A DNA stretch of 64,000 bases from Pelodera strongyloides (Eukaryota; Nematoda; Chromadorea; Rhabditida; Rhabditidae). Positions 51,181-62,974 of the stretch are shown one piece after another (the stretch's first letter is position 1; every line of letters begins with the position of its first letter). A model generated the notes under the pieces. That model was not told the origin of the DNA. It saw only the letters and a program-made list of their open reading frames with translations, and did no database searches. A program made the translations under genes and the position numbers. The stretch lies in assembly GCA_036852015.1 (NCBI GenBank), contig JAANDG010000093.1, positions 186,001-250,000 on the forward strand, in the 5' to 3' direction.

Positions 51181-52779
51181 AGGATATGGTTTGTTCTAGA
51201 AATTATTCCAGCATGTCTTTTATCATAAGAAGATTATGGGCATTTTTAGGTACCAGAGTGTAAGTTAGCATCTTGGTTTCTTCTAGAAATCATGTTTTAT
51301 TATCTCCACAACATACCCATCTTGCTGATGGATAGCAGTAAGCAGTTAACTGTATTATCTTATAATTTCTACAACACACCCTTCCTATGTTAGGTAAAAG
51401 TTTACTAAAAACTACATGCACATCTTGTTTGTGGGTAATAGGTACCAGTATGTACCTTGGTTTATTCTAGGTACCATGTATTATGATCCTCACATAATGT
51501 CTTTTCTGGACCTCAATAACAAAATATTTTTACCGTATGTATTATAATTTCCACCACGTGTCTAACTTAGACCAAGATATGGAAAGAATTTTCTATAACA
51601 CATATACACACACAGCATAACCCACGGGAATTCAAGGTGTGCAACAAGCACGCTGTAGAATGGTAGCAAATAGCTTCAGCAAAAAGTCTAAAATACACCC
51701 GTGAAAGGACCTTAGTCCGCAGAAAATGCAGGAAGTGCTGGAAATCAATTGGAATACCGAAACAGATACATTTGAAATAAATAAAGCAAAAATAATCCCT
51801 CTAGACAAGTTAATTACTTAACTTACTCGTGTCCTAATCCGAGCTCCAGCTAAAGGTCTCACTAACCCAAGAGGAGAATTAATGAGCATACTTATTGAAA
51901 GAAGACTAGCAAAATATGTCGAAAATGCAATAGAGAGAGAGATAAGGGTGGTATGTACCTGTACGGACTAATTTTGCCGATGATGACTCATAGTTTGTCC
52001 GTACTGATACCCTTTTATGACGTTCCAACATTATTTGTATGGTTTACTACAGTATTATCATTATTATGTCATTAGTACTAAAATTATCATTATTATCATT
52101 TTACGTCAAATTGTTTATGTATATCAGTCTGTCTAGTAGTTACTTTTGCTTCGTGTGTACGTTTATCCATGTGGGCGACTGCGGACCCTATTTTGCTATT
52201 CAGTTTTTCATAATTCTGTAGGTGGCGTCTCGTTGTGCGATTGTTTTTTGCACTAGCTATTATTTGGTCCACAGTAACCATTGGGTGAGCTGCAACCTGC
52301 TCTCGGGTTGTTATGTTATTTAGAATGTTTTTTTTTTAATTCGTCGAGGTATGTATTTAGTGGTGCTTTTACAGCAGTTAATCCCGAATATAAAGGTTGA
52401 TTCATTCTAGCTGTGTCGCTGCGTGGTCTGCGATGCGATTCGTGGTTCGTGGTCTTCGTGGTAGTCTGCGATCGTGGTCGGCATCTCCGTCCGGGTCTTC
52501 AATCGCCATTGTTTTATTGAGAATGCTCTAATTCTGCTCTAAAGAAGAAATGCTTGTCAAAGAACTAGTGCCACACGGTTTGGTCTATGTGCTTTCGGAA
52601 GCAGTGCACCATATGCGGAATCTACTATGCGTTCCTTTGTATGGCGTTGAATAAGTCGGGACGCATCGAATAACTATTTATTGCAGATGTAAGGAAAGAA
52701 CAATGCAAATTTTCCGGGCTAAATATATAATCGAATATAGAATAGAAGTATGCGTAATAGAAGTATAAGAAGTGTATGG
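51181..52779. other. AT-rich intergenic sequence
   Basis: About 1.6 kb with no supported coding exon. A few short direct repeats occur (for example GGTACCA-type segments near 51250 and 51460). Confidence 0.5.
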
Positions 52780-53519
52780 AATATTTTTAAATAGTAGACT
52801 TTTTTGTAAAAACAAATCATACTAGCAATTCGAGCATAGCGAAAACCCTAGAATAATGGAAATTAGAAAAACTTACGATTTTATAATAATCTTACGGTAT
52901 TAAAACCAAAAACTGCTGTTCATAAGTTTAAAACCTGTATAACAAAAATCAATATTTTGATAGAAAGAAATATCATTCATGAATTACTGATAATTTAATG
53001 GCCTGAGAGACCCATATTAATCATTACCAGTTCAAAATTCTGCCTGGCCATGCAAAATTCTGCCTGGCCTTTTCTGTGAAAACATGGTCATTGTAGGTTT
53101 ACTGTGTAGGAAGTTATGGTCATTATAAATTACGATTTTCGCCTGTTTACTTTAAATAAACGCAATCTGGAGACGCAAAGCAGCACATGTGGGGGTAGTT
53201 CAATTCTTCATATTCAAGTCAAATATGTGCAAACATTTTGCAAAAAATCATGATTTAGCGTGCAAATTGGGCCCCACGAATCAGGGTCTCTCAAATCATC
53301 AACTAATTAGTAATGGATGGATACTGCTTCTTTCTTTCAAAATATTGTTTTTTTTTATACATGGGTTCAACTTATGAGACAATCGTTTTCGGTTTTAATA
53401 CCGTAGGATTATTATAAAATCGTATGATTTTCTAATTTCCATTATTCTAGGGTTTTTCGCCATGCTCGAATTGCTAGTATGATTTGTTTTTACAAAAAAG
53501 TCTACTATTTAAAAATATT
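52780..53519. mobile_element. Foldback element with about 135-bp terminal inverted repeats
   Basis: The left arm 52780-52914 begins AATATTTTTAAATAGTAGAC. Its near-complete complement is the right arm 53384-53519. The arms match at more than 90% and enclose about 470 bases with no coding capacity, including a doubled CAAAATTCTGCCTGGCC. This is a non-autonomous DNA-transposon or foldback structure. I could not identify a target duplication. Its right edge is only 50 bases from the stop codon of the - strand gene at 53570. Confidence 0.8.
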
Positions 53520-53569
53520 ACACCAAATTTGGGAATCGCTTAAAGATCGGAATCAATTAAAGACGGTAA

Positions 53570-53784
53570 TCATTTCTTGGGAGCAGTCTCCGGCCCTTTC
53601 TTGTCGTTTTTGTTCGTCTTCTTCTGAGCTTCTTCCTCTTCCTTCTCTAAATGCTAACAGAAAGTGAGATGTCAAAAATTTTACAGGCGGGCGAGCTACA
53701 ACATTCGTTATACCTTTGATTACCATATTACTCTTTATTCAAAGCAATACAATGTAACGCAAAAACAATGTCAATTAAAGAGGT

Positions 53785-53873
<89 letters not shown>

Positions 53874-54465
53874 CTAAGCACGTTTAAGACTCCCAGCTAC
53901 TCACGCGGTGCGATAAATACAAGACAAAGTGAAAAATAATACTAAAGTAGGAGTTGAAAATTAAATTAAGCGATTAAACAACTCAAATGACATGTTGTTT
54001 AAATGAGATTTAAATTCCTCAAGTGACCATGACGCTATTTAATTATGCACACTCACTTTTCCGACTGCGCCGTCGTACCGCCTTGGTGCTGTCGTCGGAG
54101 AAGCTCTTACTGGCTGGTTGCACGACAGCTTCTTCGAACTTTTCGGATATGTCGTCTGGGTTTGGGTCGTCGATCGGTGGGCTGTCTGCGAACGACTCCA
54201 AGCCAAAGACTAAACCAACACACATAAATGACTTATTCTCACGGACGCTACTGTGCCAATGCCAATAAAACGTAAGAAACCCACTAGGAGTGTGTCCTCG
54301 GACCCTTTCCCGCATTGACTGCGAGAAAGGGGCCACTGATCCGTTTGCCAAAGTCGGATAAGTAACTTTGGCCGGGCCGGGAGGAGGTGGAGGTGGAAGG
54401 GTGGGAGGGACTGCCACCTTTTTCTCCTTCTTCTCATCCTTCGGCTTAACCTTTTTTGGAGGCAT
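53570..54465 (-). CDS. Unrecognised Lys/Pro-rich 136-residue protein
   Basis: Exons on the - strand are 54465-54285, 54209-54057 and 53646-53570, stop TGA. Phases agree and the signals are GTGGGT/TTTAG and GTGAGT/TTTAG. The ATG is one base after TTGCAG, a likely spliced-leader acceptor. The N-terminus is lysine-rich (MPPKKVKPKDEKKEKK) and runs into a proline tract (residues 20-31). The middle is acidic (DSPPIDDPNPDDISEKFEEA), then a basic RRRSRKK segment, and the C-terminal 25 residues are a Lys/Glu coil-like stretch ending APKK. The composition suggests an intrinsically disordered nuclear or cytoskeletal protein. The family is unknown. The second intron contains a long (CA)n tract. Confidence 0.65.
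53786..53871. repeat. (CA)n microsatellite, about 43 units
   Basis: An uninterrupted ACAC tract of about 86 bases within the second intron of the Lys/Pro-rich gene. Length polymorphism is likely. Confidence 0.97.
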
Positions 54466-55329
54466 TCTGCAAGGTTGAGATATACTTGTGTTGATAAGAT
54501 AGACACTGCAAGTCAAAAAATCACAAGCTACGGTCTCAGGTATCGTACCACAGTGTTTTGCCCTTATAACTATGATACGTAGAGTTTTTATTACGGCAAA
54601 TAACAGATTTGTTGGCAATTAGCGACAATATGTATTTCGGCCATGATCTAACCATGTTCTTCTCTTCCCGAGAAGTTTAGATGTAAGAAAACATCGTGGT
54701 TAGAGATGACAAACAGGGGAGGACACCGAAGCAACGATCTTATAAGTGTGGGTGACCAAAAAGGAGGAAGCATTACTTGTGTCACGATCTGCGATAGGTA
54801 ATTTACAGTTTTCCCTTGTGCGTTTTTTTTGTATTTTCTATGCATAACAGGCAGTAATTCATAATTCACACACTAAAGTCAAGTTTGGACGAAAAAATGT
54901 GTAGGGTTGTTCACGCTTTATAATTTTCAGAATTTTGCCGGCCGGCAGCTTCTTTGTCGAAAGCGTTCGTTGATGATCTCAGATATTTGGTCACAACTAC
55001 ATTATGAAGCAGGATGGATCCTGGCGCCTAAATTTAAAAGTCACGGCCCTGCAGGTGACAATACTGCGGTGATGACTACGGACAAATATATCTCCCGAGG
55101 ATTATGTGGATAGCTAAGTTGTCTCTCTATGCTCACGTTAACTTTTATCTTAACTTTTTTGTCGTTGTTTCCTGCATGTTTTGGCAAATCCTAGGGTATA
55201 ATCTTGATGTGTTTGTGTTTGATTTGAAAATGATGTGCTTCAATGATAATCCGTACTTACTAGCAGATCAGCTCATTATAGACCATAGAACGTTATTTGC
55301 TTTTTTTGCTTATCAGCTTTACTATTTTA
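54466..55329. other. Intergenic sequence
   Basis: Promoter side of the Lys/Pro-rich gene and AT-rich sequence up to the retroelement fragment. No supported exons. Confidence 0.5.
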
Positions 55330-55795
55330 AATTGATTGAAGTGTAGTAATTTAGTTCTTCCTTCAGTTCTTTTGTTATCACAATATCAATCCACAGATAG
55401 TCAACCTTTGGGGTAGAACCACCAATATACAAAGCTTGCCACTTATGTGGTGCCAGTGGTAACTGAAATTTGGAAGACCAATTATGAACTAGATTAATGG
55501 TGATTTTCAATAACCTTGTATATCTTAATATCATCAGCATATATAACAAAGCTAATTCCTAAGTTGCGAACCTTAGAAGCAAGATCAGAAGTGTATAGAC
55601 AAAACAATATAGGTCCTAGGACTGAGCCCTGTGGGACACCACTACTACATTCCAGTACGGAAGAGGTAGAGGAACCGACGCGGACAAACATTTTCCCATC
55701 TTTAAGCCAGTTCTTCACCCATCTGCAAACATAATCAGGGAAGTTCATCGCCTCCAATTTTCTAATTAATTTTTCGTGAGAAATTTTCACGTATC
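55330..55795 (-). pseudogene. Fragment of a non-LTR retrotransposon reverse transcriptase
   Basis: On the - strand, 55790-55494 reads an RT palm segment with SHEKLIRKLEAM, SSGVPQGSVLGPILFCLY and the catalytic YADDIKIY. The frame then ends and continues in another frame (about 55498-55330) with HNWSSKFQLPLAPHKWQALY. The GVPQGSVLGP form is typical of CR1/Jockey-type elements rather than RTE. Both ends are missing and a frameshift lies near 55500, so this is a dead remnant. Confidence 0.88.
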
Positions 55796-56645
55796 CTTTG
55801 AAACTTTCTCACGTATTCTTTGGAACTTATTCATACTTTTAAATTAACATTATGAATTATAATGTTGTCTCGCATGTTTAACTAGGGAACTGTACCCCTC
55901 CATCTTAAAAGAAGAATCTACCAGCTTTCTCTTATGAAATCCCAAAGTCGAATTCTTCTTAGTCGATGAGATATCACTATTCTCCATCGTAGCATCGTAA
56001 TTAATTTCCCTAATTCAGTTGCATGACTGGTCGCTTTCGGCTTGACGTAGTGTGCCGCTATGGATTCCGAAATTTAGCAGAAGAAAGCGGGGGTGCTCAA
56101 CTATCAACATAATTAGGTTAGTTAGTTTTGGTTTATCTTTTTTAGTGCTTTTCCTTCCGTACTGAATGAATCGCTGCAAAAGTGGGACATGTTTTTGGAA
56201 TAAACGGCGAAATTGAGAAGCCAAATTAACTTTCCCAGGGTATAATATTAAGTGCTATGGCATTCATTCTATCTTAGGACCAGCATAAAGAAGAAGAGAA
56301 TGCTGTATGCATATGTACTTTAAAATATATTATCTGTCCGTTATTAGACGCAGTATCTTTTCCGATTATGAATTACAGTAAACGATAACTGAAAACGTAG
56401 AAATACATATTATTTTATGTCGATTTAAAAGCTAATGTTGTTGAACAGTCGATATTTAGAAATAGTTACGGTGTGAAATGGTTTAAAGAATGGGACAACA
56501 ATAAGGTAAAAGTAAAGTAAACAATGGGACAACAGACAATCCTACTGTTTCCGAGACTTTGAAGTTTGTGTTGGTGTTTCAAGTTGTGTGCTCCAATACC
56601 GATTGGTTAGCCTCTGGTGAGCAAAAATTGAATCCATTACCCTGA
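55796..56645. other. Sequence next to the retroelement remnant
   Basis: A - strand frame (56015-56224) is open for 69 codons and basic, and lies 5' of the RT fragment in the same orientation. It may be more retroelement remnant, but no motif confirms it. Confidence 0.3.
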
Positions 56646-57435
56646 GTTATGATACCTTGTTTCCCATTTGATCAACATTATTAGTTAAGTTTCAGCCCAT
56701 ACTTGCAGCCAAGTGCAGGCACACTCATCGCCGCTCACTCATGATAACTTGTTTCCTATTTGATCAACATTATTAGTTAAGTTTCAGCCTATACTTGCAG
56801 CCAACTGCAGGCTCACTCATCGCCGCTCACTCATGATACCTTGTTTCCTATTTGATCAACATTACTAGTTAAGTTTCAACCTATACTTGTAGCTAACTGC
56901 GGGCACACTCATCGCCACTCACTCATGATACCTTGTTTCCTATTAGCTCAACATTATTAGTTAAGTTTCAGCCTATATTTGCAGCCAACTGCAGGCACAC
57001 TCATCGCCGCTTACTCATTATACCTTGTCTCCTATTTTATCAACATTATTAGTTAAGTTTCAGCCTATACTTGCAGCCAACTGCAGGCTCACTCATCGCC
57101 GCTAACTCATGATACCTTGTTTCCTATTTGATCAACATTATTAGTTAAGTTTCAACCTATACTTGCAGCCAACTGCAGGCACACTCATCGCCGCTCACTC
57201 ATGATACCTTGTTTCCTATTTGATCAACAATACCGTATTATCGGGTCGACGGGAATGTTCCGTTTGGGAGCTCATTCGTATGCAAATTTTTCCTCCAGCT
57301 AGTCTAGATAGTCGAGAAATTTGCATACAAAGGATTTCACAAACGGAACGTTTCCGTCGACCCGAGAATACGGGCTATTATTAGTTAAGTTTCAACCTAT
57401 GCTTGCAGCCAACTGCAGGCTCACTCATCGCCGCT
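56646..57435. repeat. Tandem array of about 93-bp units (7-8 copies)
   Basis: Each unit reads TGATACCTTGTTTCC, TATTTGATCAACATTATTAG, TTAAGTTTCAGCC, ACTTGCAGCCAACTGCAGGC and ACTCATCGCCGCTCACTCA, with few changes between copies. Starts are near 56649, 56742, 56835, 56928, 57018, 57111 and 57204. The last copy is split by the palindromic element at 57233-57373. Confidence 0.92.
57233..57373. mobile_element. Palindromic MITE-like element nested in the 93-bp array
   Basis: The left arm starts CCGTATTATCGGGTCGACGG and the right arm ends CCGTCGACCCGAGAATACGG, its near complement. Pairing continues through TTCCGTTTG and ATGCAAATTT, leaving a small centre. It splits a repeat unit exactly after GATCAACA, which shows it is an insertion. 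The boundary bases are ambiguous; a TA duplication is possible. Confidence 0.8.
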
Positions 57436-57788
57436 GTGTAATATGGATATGCAGCACCACGAACATTGATGCCACCCCGGCAGTGAACTGAATGAGCTTC
57501 GTGCTACAGAAACCGTATGCACACATAGAAACAGTGCGAGTACCAGACGAGTGAGTATGCCGCTATTTCTAATACCAATCGCATACTACGATTGATGGTT
57601 GAGTTCTAGTAGAGTAACCTTGAAACTATATACATTGCATCCATTTTTTAAGAAAAATAGAAATAAACTCACATACGGCAAACAGTAGCAGTGAATGATT
57701 GTATAATCTTTCAATATTTGGAAAGGAATGCAAAGTTACTGCTTCGCCCTGGGTACTGTTACCCCAACGGTTATGAGTGGCTCCAAGA

Positions 57789-59289
57789 ACGTGTGTCCCC
57801 CTATATGTGAAAGATATCAGAAAAACTAGCTTAATTGAAGCAATGTGCATGGGTGGATACTTGCGTATGGTTAGCCAAGATGGATTTTATCACAAACTAA
57901 AGTATCGCGACCCTTATTTATGAAAAGAGAACCAACCTTACACTGAAGTCGAGCTGTAGTGAATGATTGTTCAATGTTTTTTTCTCACACCGCGAAAATT
58001 TGCATATGGCTTATGCAAATTAAAAAAAAAGGTATGCTATCTTCAAACGTACGTTCCTAAGCTGTCTAAAACGTCAAGTTGAAATACTTTTACTTTGCAA
58101 AGACGTATTGCAAATCTTTTAGCAGGAATTCGACTGATCAGACTACGAAAGCACCATTCGCTCTTTAAATGGATGATCTAGCTGGTATATTCCCGGGGTT
58201 TCTGTTAATATTCTCTCACAATCTTTTATAGGAATAGGGTCCAAAGTAGTATATAACAAGGAGAAATACTTTGGCAACAAATTCAACACGAAACGAAAAC
58301 CCGTGACATTAGCCTGCTTTAGATTATATACATTCTTGTTACCATTTGAACTAACAATTCAATGTAGCCACACTTTGGGTTAGAGATTAAACTTCTAGGA
58401 GAGCATGGCCTAATGATCACAAATGTGCTGATTTCAAGTAGGAACGTAGCTTTATCTCAAGCTCGAGTTTGGTGACTATTATGAGGGTTGCTATCCCATG
58501 AACGAGACTTTCGGAGCGTCTTGCCGAGTCAACTCGTGATGTCCCCGTGGAATTATATTCTGTGCTTAGTTACCAAAGTGATTAGTTACCTTAGCGCAAA
58601 TTGCGCTAATTGACAGGATAGACGGGAGGGGAAGAAAGGTATGGGATACCATGTTTCATTAGCCCACACCCCCACACACCGTCCCCCTTGCGTAGAAACA
58701 CAACCCGAGAGCTTTGGCGTTCTCCGTTGTTAAAAGCACACTACGAGAATACGAGAAATGTGGCAGGTTGTAAATAGTACGGTCATAACTGTGCATCCCA
58801 ATGAAGGATTCTAAGATGGCACATTGCCTGTGTAAGCATAATACTTAACTAACATTTGACAGGCAAGAATGCACACTGAGTTTATGACCTTACCTCTTGC
58901 TTCTGTACAGTCATGTATGCTATTCGAGTGGTGTGCTCCGACAATGGAGGGTGACAACGCCACACGTTTATTGCTATCCTATAGGTACTGGTCCTTCAAA
59001 GGTTTTGACTATCTAAGTACTTATACATACATGGATAAACACTCAATGCCCACCGTAGCTTTTGAAACACGTGCCCCGTATCTGTGAAAGATCTCAGAAA
59101 TCAGCAGCTTAATTGAAGCAATGTGCATGGGTGGATACTTGCTTAGCCAAAATGGATGTGCTTAGAAACTAAAGTATCGCGACCCTTATTTATAAAAAGG
59201 AGAACCAACCTTGCACTGAAGTAGTGTTGCAATGTATGATTGTCCAATGTTATTTTCTCACACCATAAAAATTTGCATATAGATTATAA
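57789..59289. repeat. Dispersed direct repeat, copies at 57789-58032 and 59068-59289
   Basis: Both copies share TGAAAGATMTCAGAAA, GCTTAATTGAAGCAATGTGC, TGGGTGGATACTTGC, AAACTAAAGTATCGCGACCC, GAACCAACCTT and TTTTCTCACACC in order. A third, shorter and more diverged copy (AAGAACCAACCTTTCAGTCA onwards) lies near 61743-61840. Probably an old non-autonomous transposon. Confidence 0.75.
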
Positions 59290-60800
59290 CGCCTCTCATC
59301 TTCCCGAAAATATACGTTCTTAACCGCCAAGTTGACATTTTTAGATTTACATCGGCCTAATGCAATAGGGGAAAACATAGTTTCTTAGTATCCTCTAAAT
59401 CTTAGTTTCCTCTAAACCTTATATTTAGAGGTGACAAACACTGGCTCATTTGAATTCCACAAATAGACGATTCAAAGCACCGCGTTTGACGTATCCGCTC
59501 TTTGGATTGAAATTAGTAGGGCATTTCCCAATGTTGCCAAATTTCAGGTAACTGTATTCCCTTAATCTACTGTGCCCAGGATGGGTCTTTTGGAGCCTCT
59601 TACGGAGAAAACGAATGATGTATATGCCCTGAACTGGAATGTCGGAGCGCCCCGCCGAGAAAACTCGTGAGTATCCTTGTAACGTATACTCACGTTGCTG
59701 CTGATGGCCGCATAGTTCATTCGCATGGAGCGCCTCAATCAGCTTGTCCGCTTCCGCATCTCTAGCGTTAAAATGAAGCGCAAAGAGCCAGCAGGAATAA
59801 CGGACTGGGTAAAATATATCAGGAGGAGACGGAATTACTGTTATTCCAAAACATATTTTGTGATTATGCATCTGCTAGAACTCTCATTACTTAATTGTCG
59901 CAATCTCTTCACAAAGGCCAAATACCTGGTGGATAGTTATCATGATGTTTTTCATCACAGTTTTCTACGAGGCCTGTCAGCACGTGCAATCCCTTGAGCG
60001 CCGACTCAGGTACGTTACTTCTGTAATCATTCTAGTCAATTACCATGGTTCTAAATGAGCGTGGGCCTAGGATTTTTTTTGTTCCAAACGTGGAAAGCAT
60101 CTTTGCCGTTTAAAAGCGCAACAGCCTGTATACCTTTTGACGTCCTAAACCTGTAAATTCGCACCCCAATCGGCAAAAAGGTCCTGCGTGCTATTTTAGT
60201 TACGTGCTTTTACCGAAGGAACATGTCGAAGCTATTCGGCTTGCGGGTTTTTTAACATGAGACGCATTCGAACATGAAGTCGCTCTATTTCGCCGTGTCA
60301 ACTGAGGTACGTTTCCCGAGGAGGAAAGGCGCAAAATCCTATATACCTTGCATCCTTCCTTCCATATAAGCTCCCTGAATCTTACCCGCATCGACCCACA
60401 GGTAAGTATGCACAACTGAGCATATCACCTGACCATTTATAACTACAAAAGGGCTAGCCCTTGTGGTGTGCTGGTCTGCGAATAGAACTGAGCACTTTTG
60501 CAGAGGTAAGTTTTAATGTCACAAGCTCAGCTACGCACTTTGTCTGAGGACCAATGAACGACATTGATTGGGTGCTCCTTGCGAAAATAGTGTTCGAATG
60601 GTCTTCACCGTGTTGCGCTTTTACTCATAGTGCTACCAGTTGATTAGGGACAAATGTGGATTTCCATGTCCTACTGCCTCTATGGGTAAAAACAACACAA
60701 CCCGAATAGCTTCCATATCGTCTTTCGATCAAAGAACACCACAAGAATAGAGCGCATAATGCTTTTGCAGATGCGAGTGGTAAGGTCATTATGAGCTGAG
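58868..60800. repeat. Inverted dispersed repeat, 58868-58945 (+) and about 60725-60800 (-)
   Basis: The + strand segment TATGACCTTACCTCTTGC followed by TATTCGAGTGGTGTGCTC has a diverged counterpart on the - strand at about 60725-60800 (ATGACCTTACCACTCGC, TATTCTTGTGGTGTTCTT). A related CACAACCCGA(G/A) segment adjoins each (near 58699 and 60697). Confidence 0.5.
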
Positions 60801-62099
60801 TGATGCCTGACAGCATCGGCCAAGGGTAAAGATTCGGGTGCGCTCTTACTGATACAGAACGTGAAAGGTATCCGCGATGTTGGGCTTTTCCTTACTAGGG
60901 ACGTACCATACCAGTAGATCAATTGTGCTTTGCTGCAGCTATTTTGACGGTTACGGTTATTTTGACGGTATCCTACTGGTCTGTTCATGATGCGCAAGAA
61001 TGTAAAGGCTCATGTAGGTTTAGAAAAAGTATGGTCCTTTGCCTAATGCCTAAGTAAGTGTGAAGGCAGACAGAATGGATTAGTGGTTGTACGAAGTCAA
61101 AGAACTTGAGTAACTTAGTTCCAGGTAGTGTGATAATTCAAAAAGTGGCTTGGCGAACAATGTGTACGTTCGTCGGAAGCCCCGGCATGGAAGCGAACTT
61201 CGTAAATACCCATGTAGCATTCGTCATTTGTTGTTAACATATAGTTCATATATTTTTGCGCACAGATTTCCGTGGTAAACTGATTGTTAACTTTAAATGA
61301 CCATCAGTGAACCTAATGCGGAAACTCTGGCAGCGCAAAGATTTGGTGTGCATAGCGCACCATGGACTCAAGCAGAAGAGGCACATGGCAAAAACGTAGG
61401 CCGCCTCAATACTGGAATATAGGATGTCGTCGCTAATGACTCGATTAATATGTTCGCTGAAACCTGCTCAAAAGGCGTAAACACCATGCACACCTATCCA
61501 TTTTATCCACGAACACACCTATCCATTTTATAATGGATAGATGTGTTCGTTGAAATGATTACAATGTTACTGTGTTGCAAAAATCAACGTTGCATGAGAG
61601 CGGTTTTCTTCTACAAGAAAAAACAAGCAGCAAACATGCGCAGCCAGTACTCATCAAGACTTTGGCAATGTCCGTCAAAACTAAACTCTTATAAGTATGA
61701 ATCTATTCATTATAAACTAATATGAAGAAACTTTATGTATTAAAAAGAACCAACCTTTCAGTCAGAGTGCGGTGTAAGCTAGTGACGATTCAATATTTTT
61801 TAACTTCTCTGGCCGAATTTATGCAAATTTATTGAAAGAAATGTCTGTGATTTTCCAAAAAACAGTCTCCTATAGAAAATAACATGCTTTTCAGATTTAC
61901 GTATGCAAATTCTCACAGCGCGAGGAAAAAACAAGTCAAATCATTTTCTGCTCTGGGATATTCTGGGAAGGTTGGTCTTTTTTTACATCCTATTTTGCCT
62001 TTTTCCTTAGAAGTGAGTGTCGTCCTATAAAATTTGTTAAGCTACATACTGCTATATTTGGAGGAACGACTCTCCATTGAACGGGAAGCAAAGCGAAGG
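59290..62099. other. Repeat-rich region without supported genes
   Basis: A - strand frame at 59446-59871 is open for 141 codons. Its 3' part resembles the repeat-like segment near 58505-58550 (CGGAGCG, GCCGAG, AACTCGTGA), so I treat it as repeat-derived. No RNA genes or exon chains were recognised. Confidence 0.4.
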
Positions 62100-62520
62100 A
62101 TTTGGAACACAGGCTATGCGGGATCAACGCCTCGGACGTCGAAAATAAGCCGACGTCCAATCTTCCTCGTAGCGACAAAGTGATTCTGCAAATCAACTTC
62201 AATGATTATGTCAGACGCGCCTTTCACTGAGGCGGGCAACATGCCTTCTGCTTCAGAAGCTATTTCGTCGTAAATAAGTCGACGTGCAAACTTAGCCGTA
62301 GCGCGAAAGTAATGCTGCGTCAACTTCAATGATGATTTCAGACGCGCATTTGACTTATACGGGCAAAATGTCTTCTGCTTCACAAGCTATGACGTTAAAA
62401 ATAAGTCGACGTGCAAACTTCGCCGTAGCGACAAAGTAATGCTGCAAATCAATTTCAATATGATATCAGAAGTGCATTTGACATTGACGGGCGCTAGTTG
62501 CGTGAAAGCTCAAGTAAAAT
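62100..62520. repeat. Tandem repeat of about 128 bp, just over three copies
   Basis: AAATAAG(T/C)CGACGT anchors recur at about 62143, 62272 and 62398. Each is followed by CGTAGCG(A)CAAAGT, TCAACTTCAATGAT and CAGACGCGCATTTGAC-type blocks. The - strand stays open for 89 codons (62114-62383) because the sequence is repeated. Identity and function are unknown. Confidence 0.75.
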
Positions 62521-62974
62521 TTGACACGCTAGAGCGAGGCACTCGCGCAGAGCGCTCCGAGCTCTAGTTTATAAAGTTTATAAACAGTTATAAACGAAAA
62601 TAAGTATAAAAACACAAAAAAAAGAGCATCTCGTAAAAAATGCTTTCAAACAACCATGTTTTACGATTTTGAAATCTGTTGTGGCGGTTTTCGAGTGCGG
62701 CGGAGTTCGAAAAAAATCGCCCGCGTGAATTTCAAATAATAACAGACTCCGTCAGCATCCAAATGATGAAATGTTGACAAAATATTTCGAATTTGCAAGG
62801 AAAAGCCCAAAAAACACGGTTTTCACAGTTGTTAGCAACGCACGGCTGTTTACTCCTCCTATTTGTATTTTTTGTTGGAGACCGACTACTAATTCGCTTT
62901 AAGCTTAAACGCATCTAGCAACGGCCGTTCATTGGCGAAAAACCATGAGTATTATTGTCAGCTCTTGTGTAACG

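Noticed and set aside
55494..55790. Active retrotransposon
   Set aside because: Only a piece of the RT domain is present, with a frameshift near 55500 and no endonuclease or ends.
59446..59871. 141-codon - strand frame as a gene
   Set aside because: Part of it resembles a repeat-like segment near 58.5 kb and it shows no domain or splice context.
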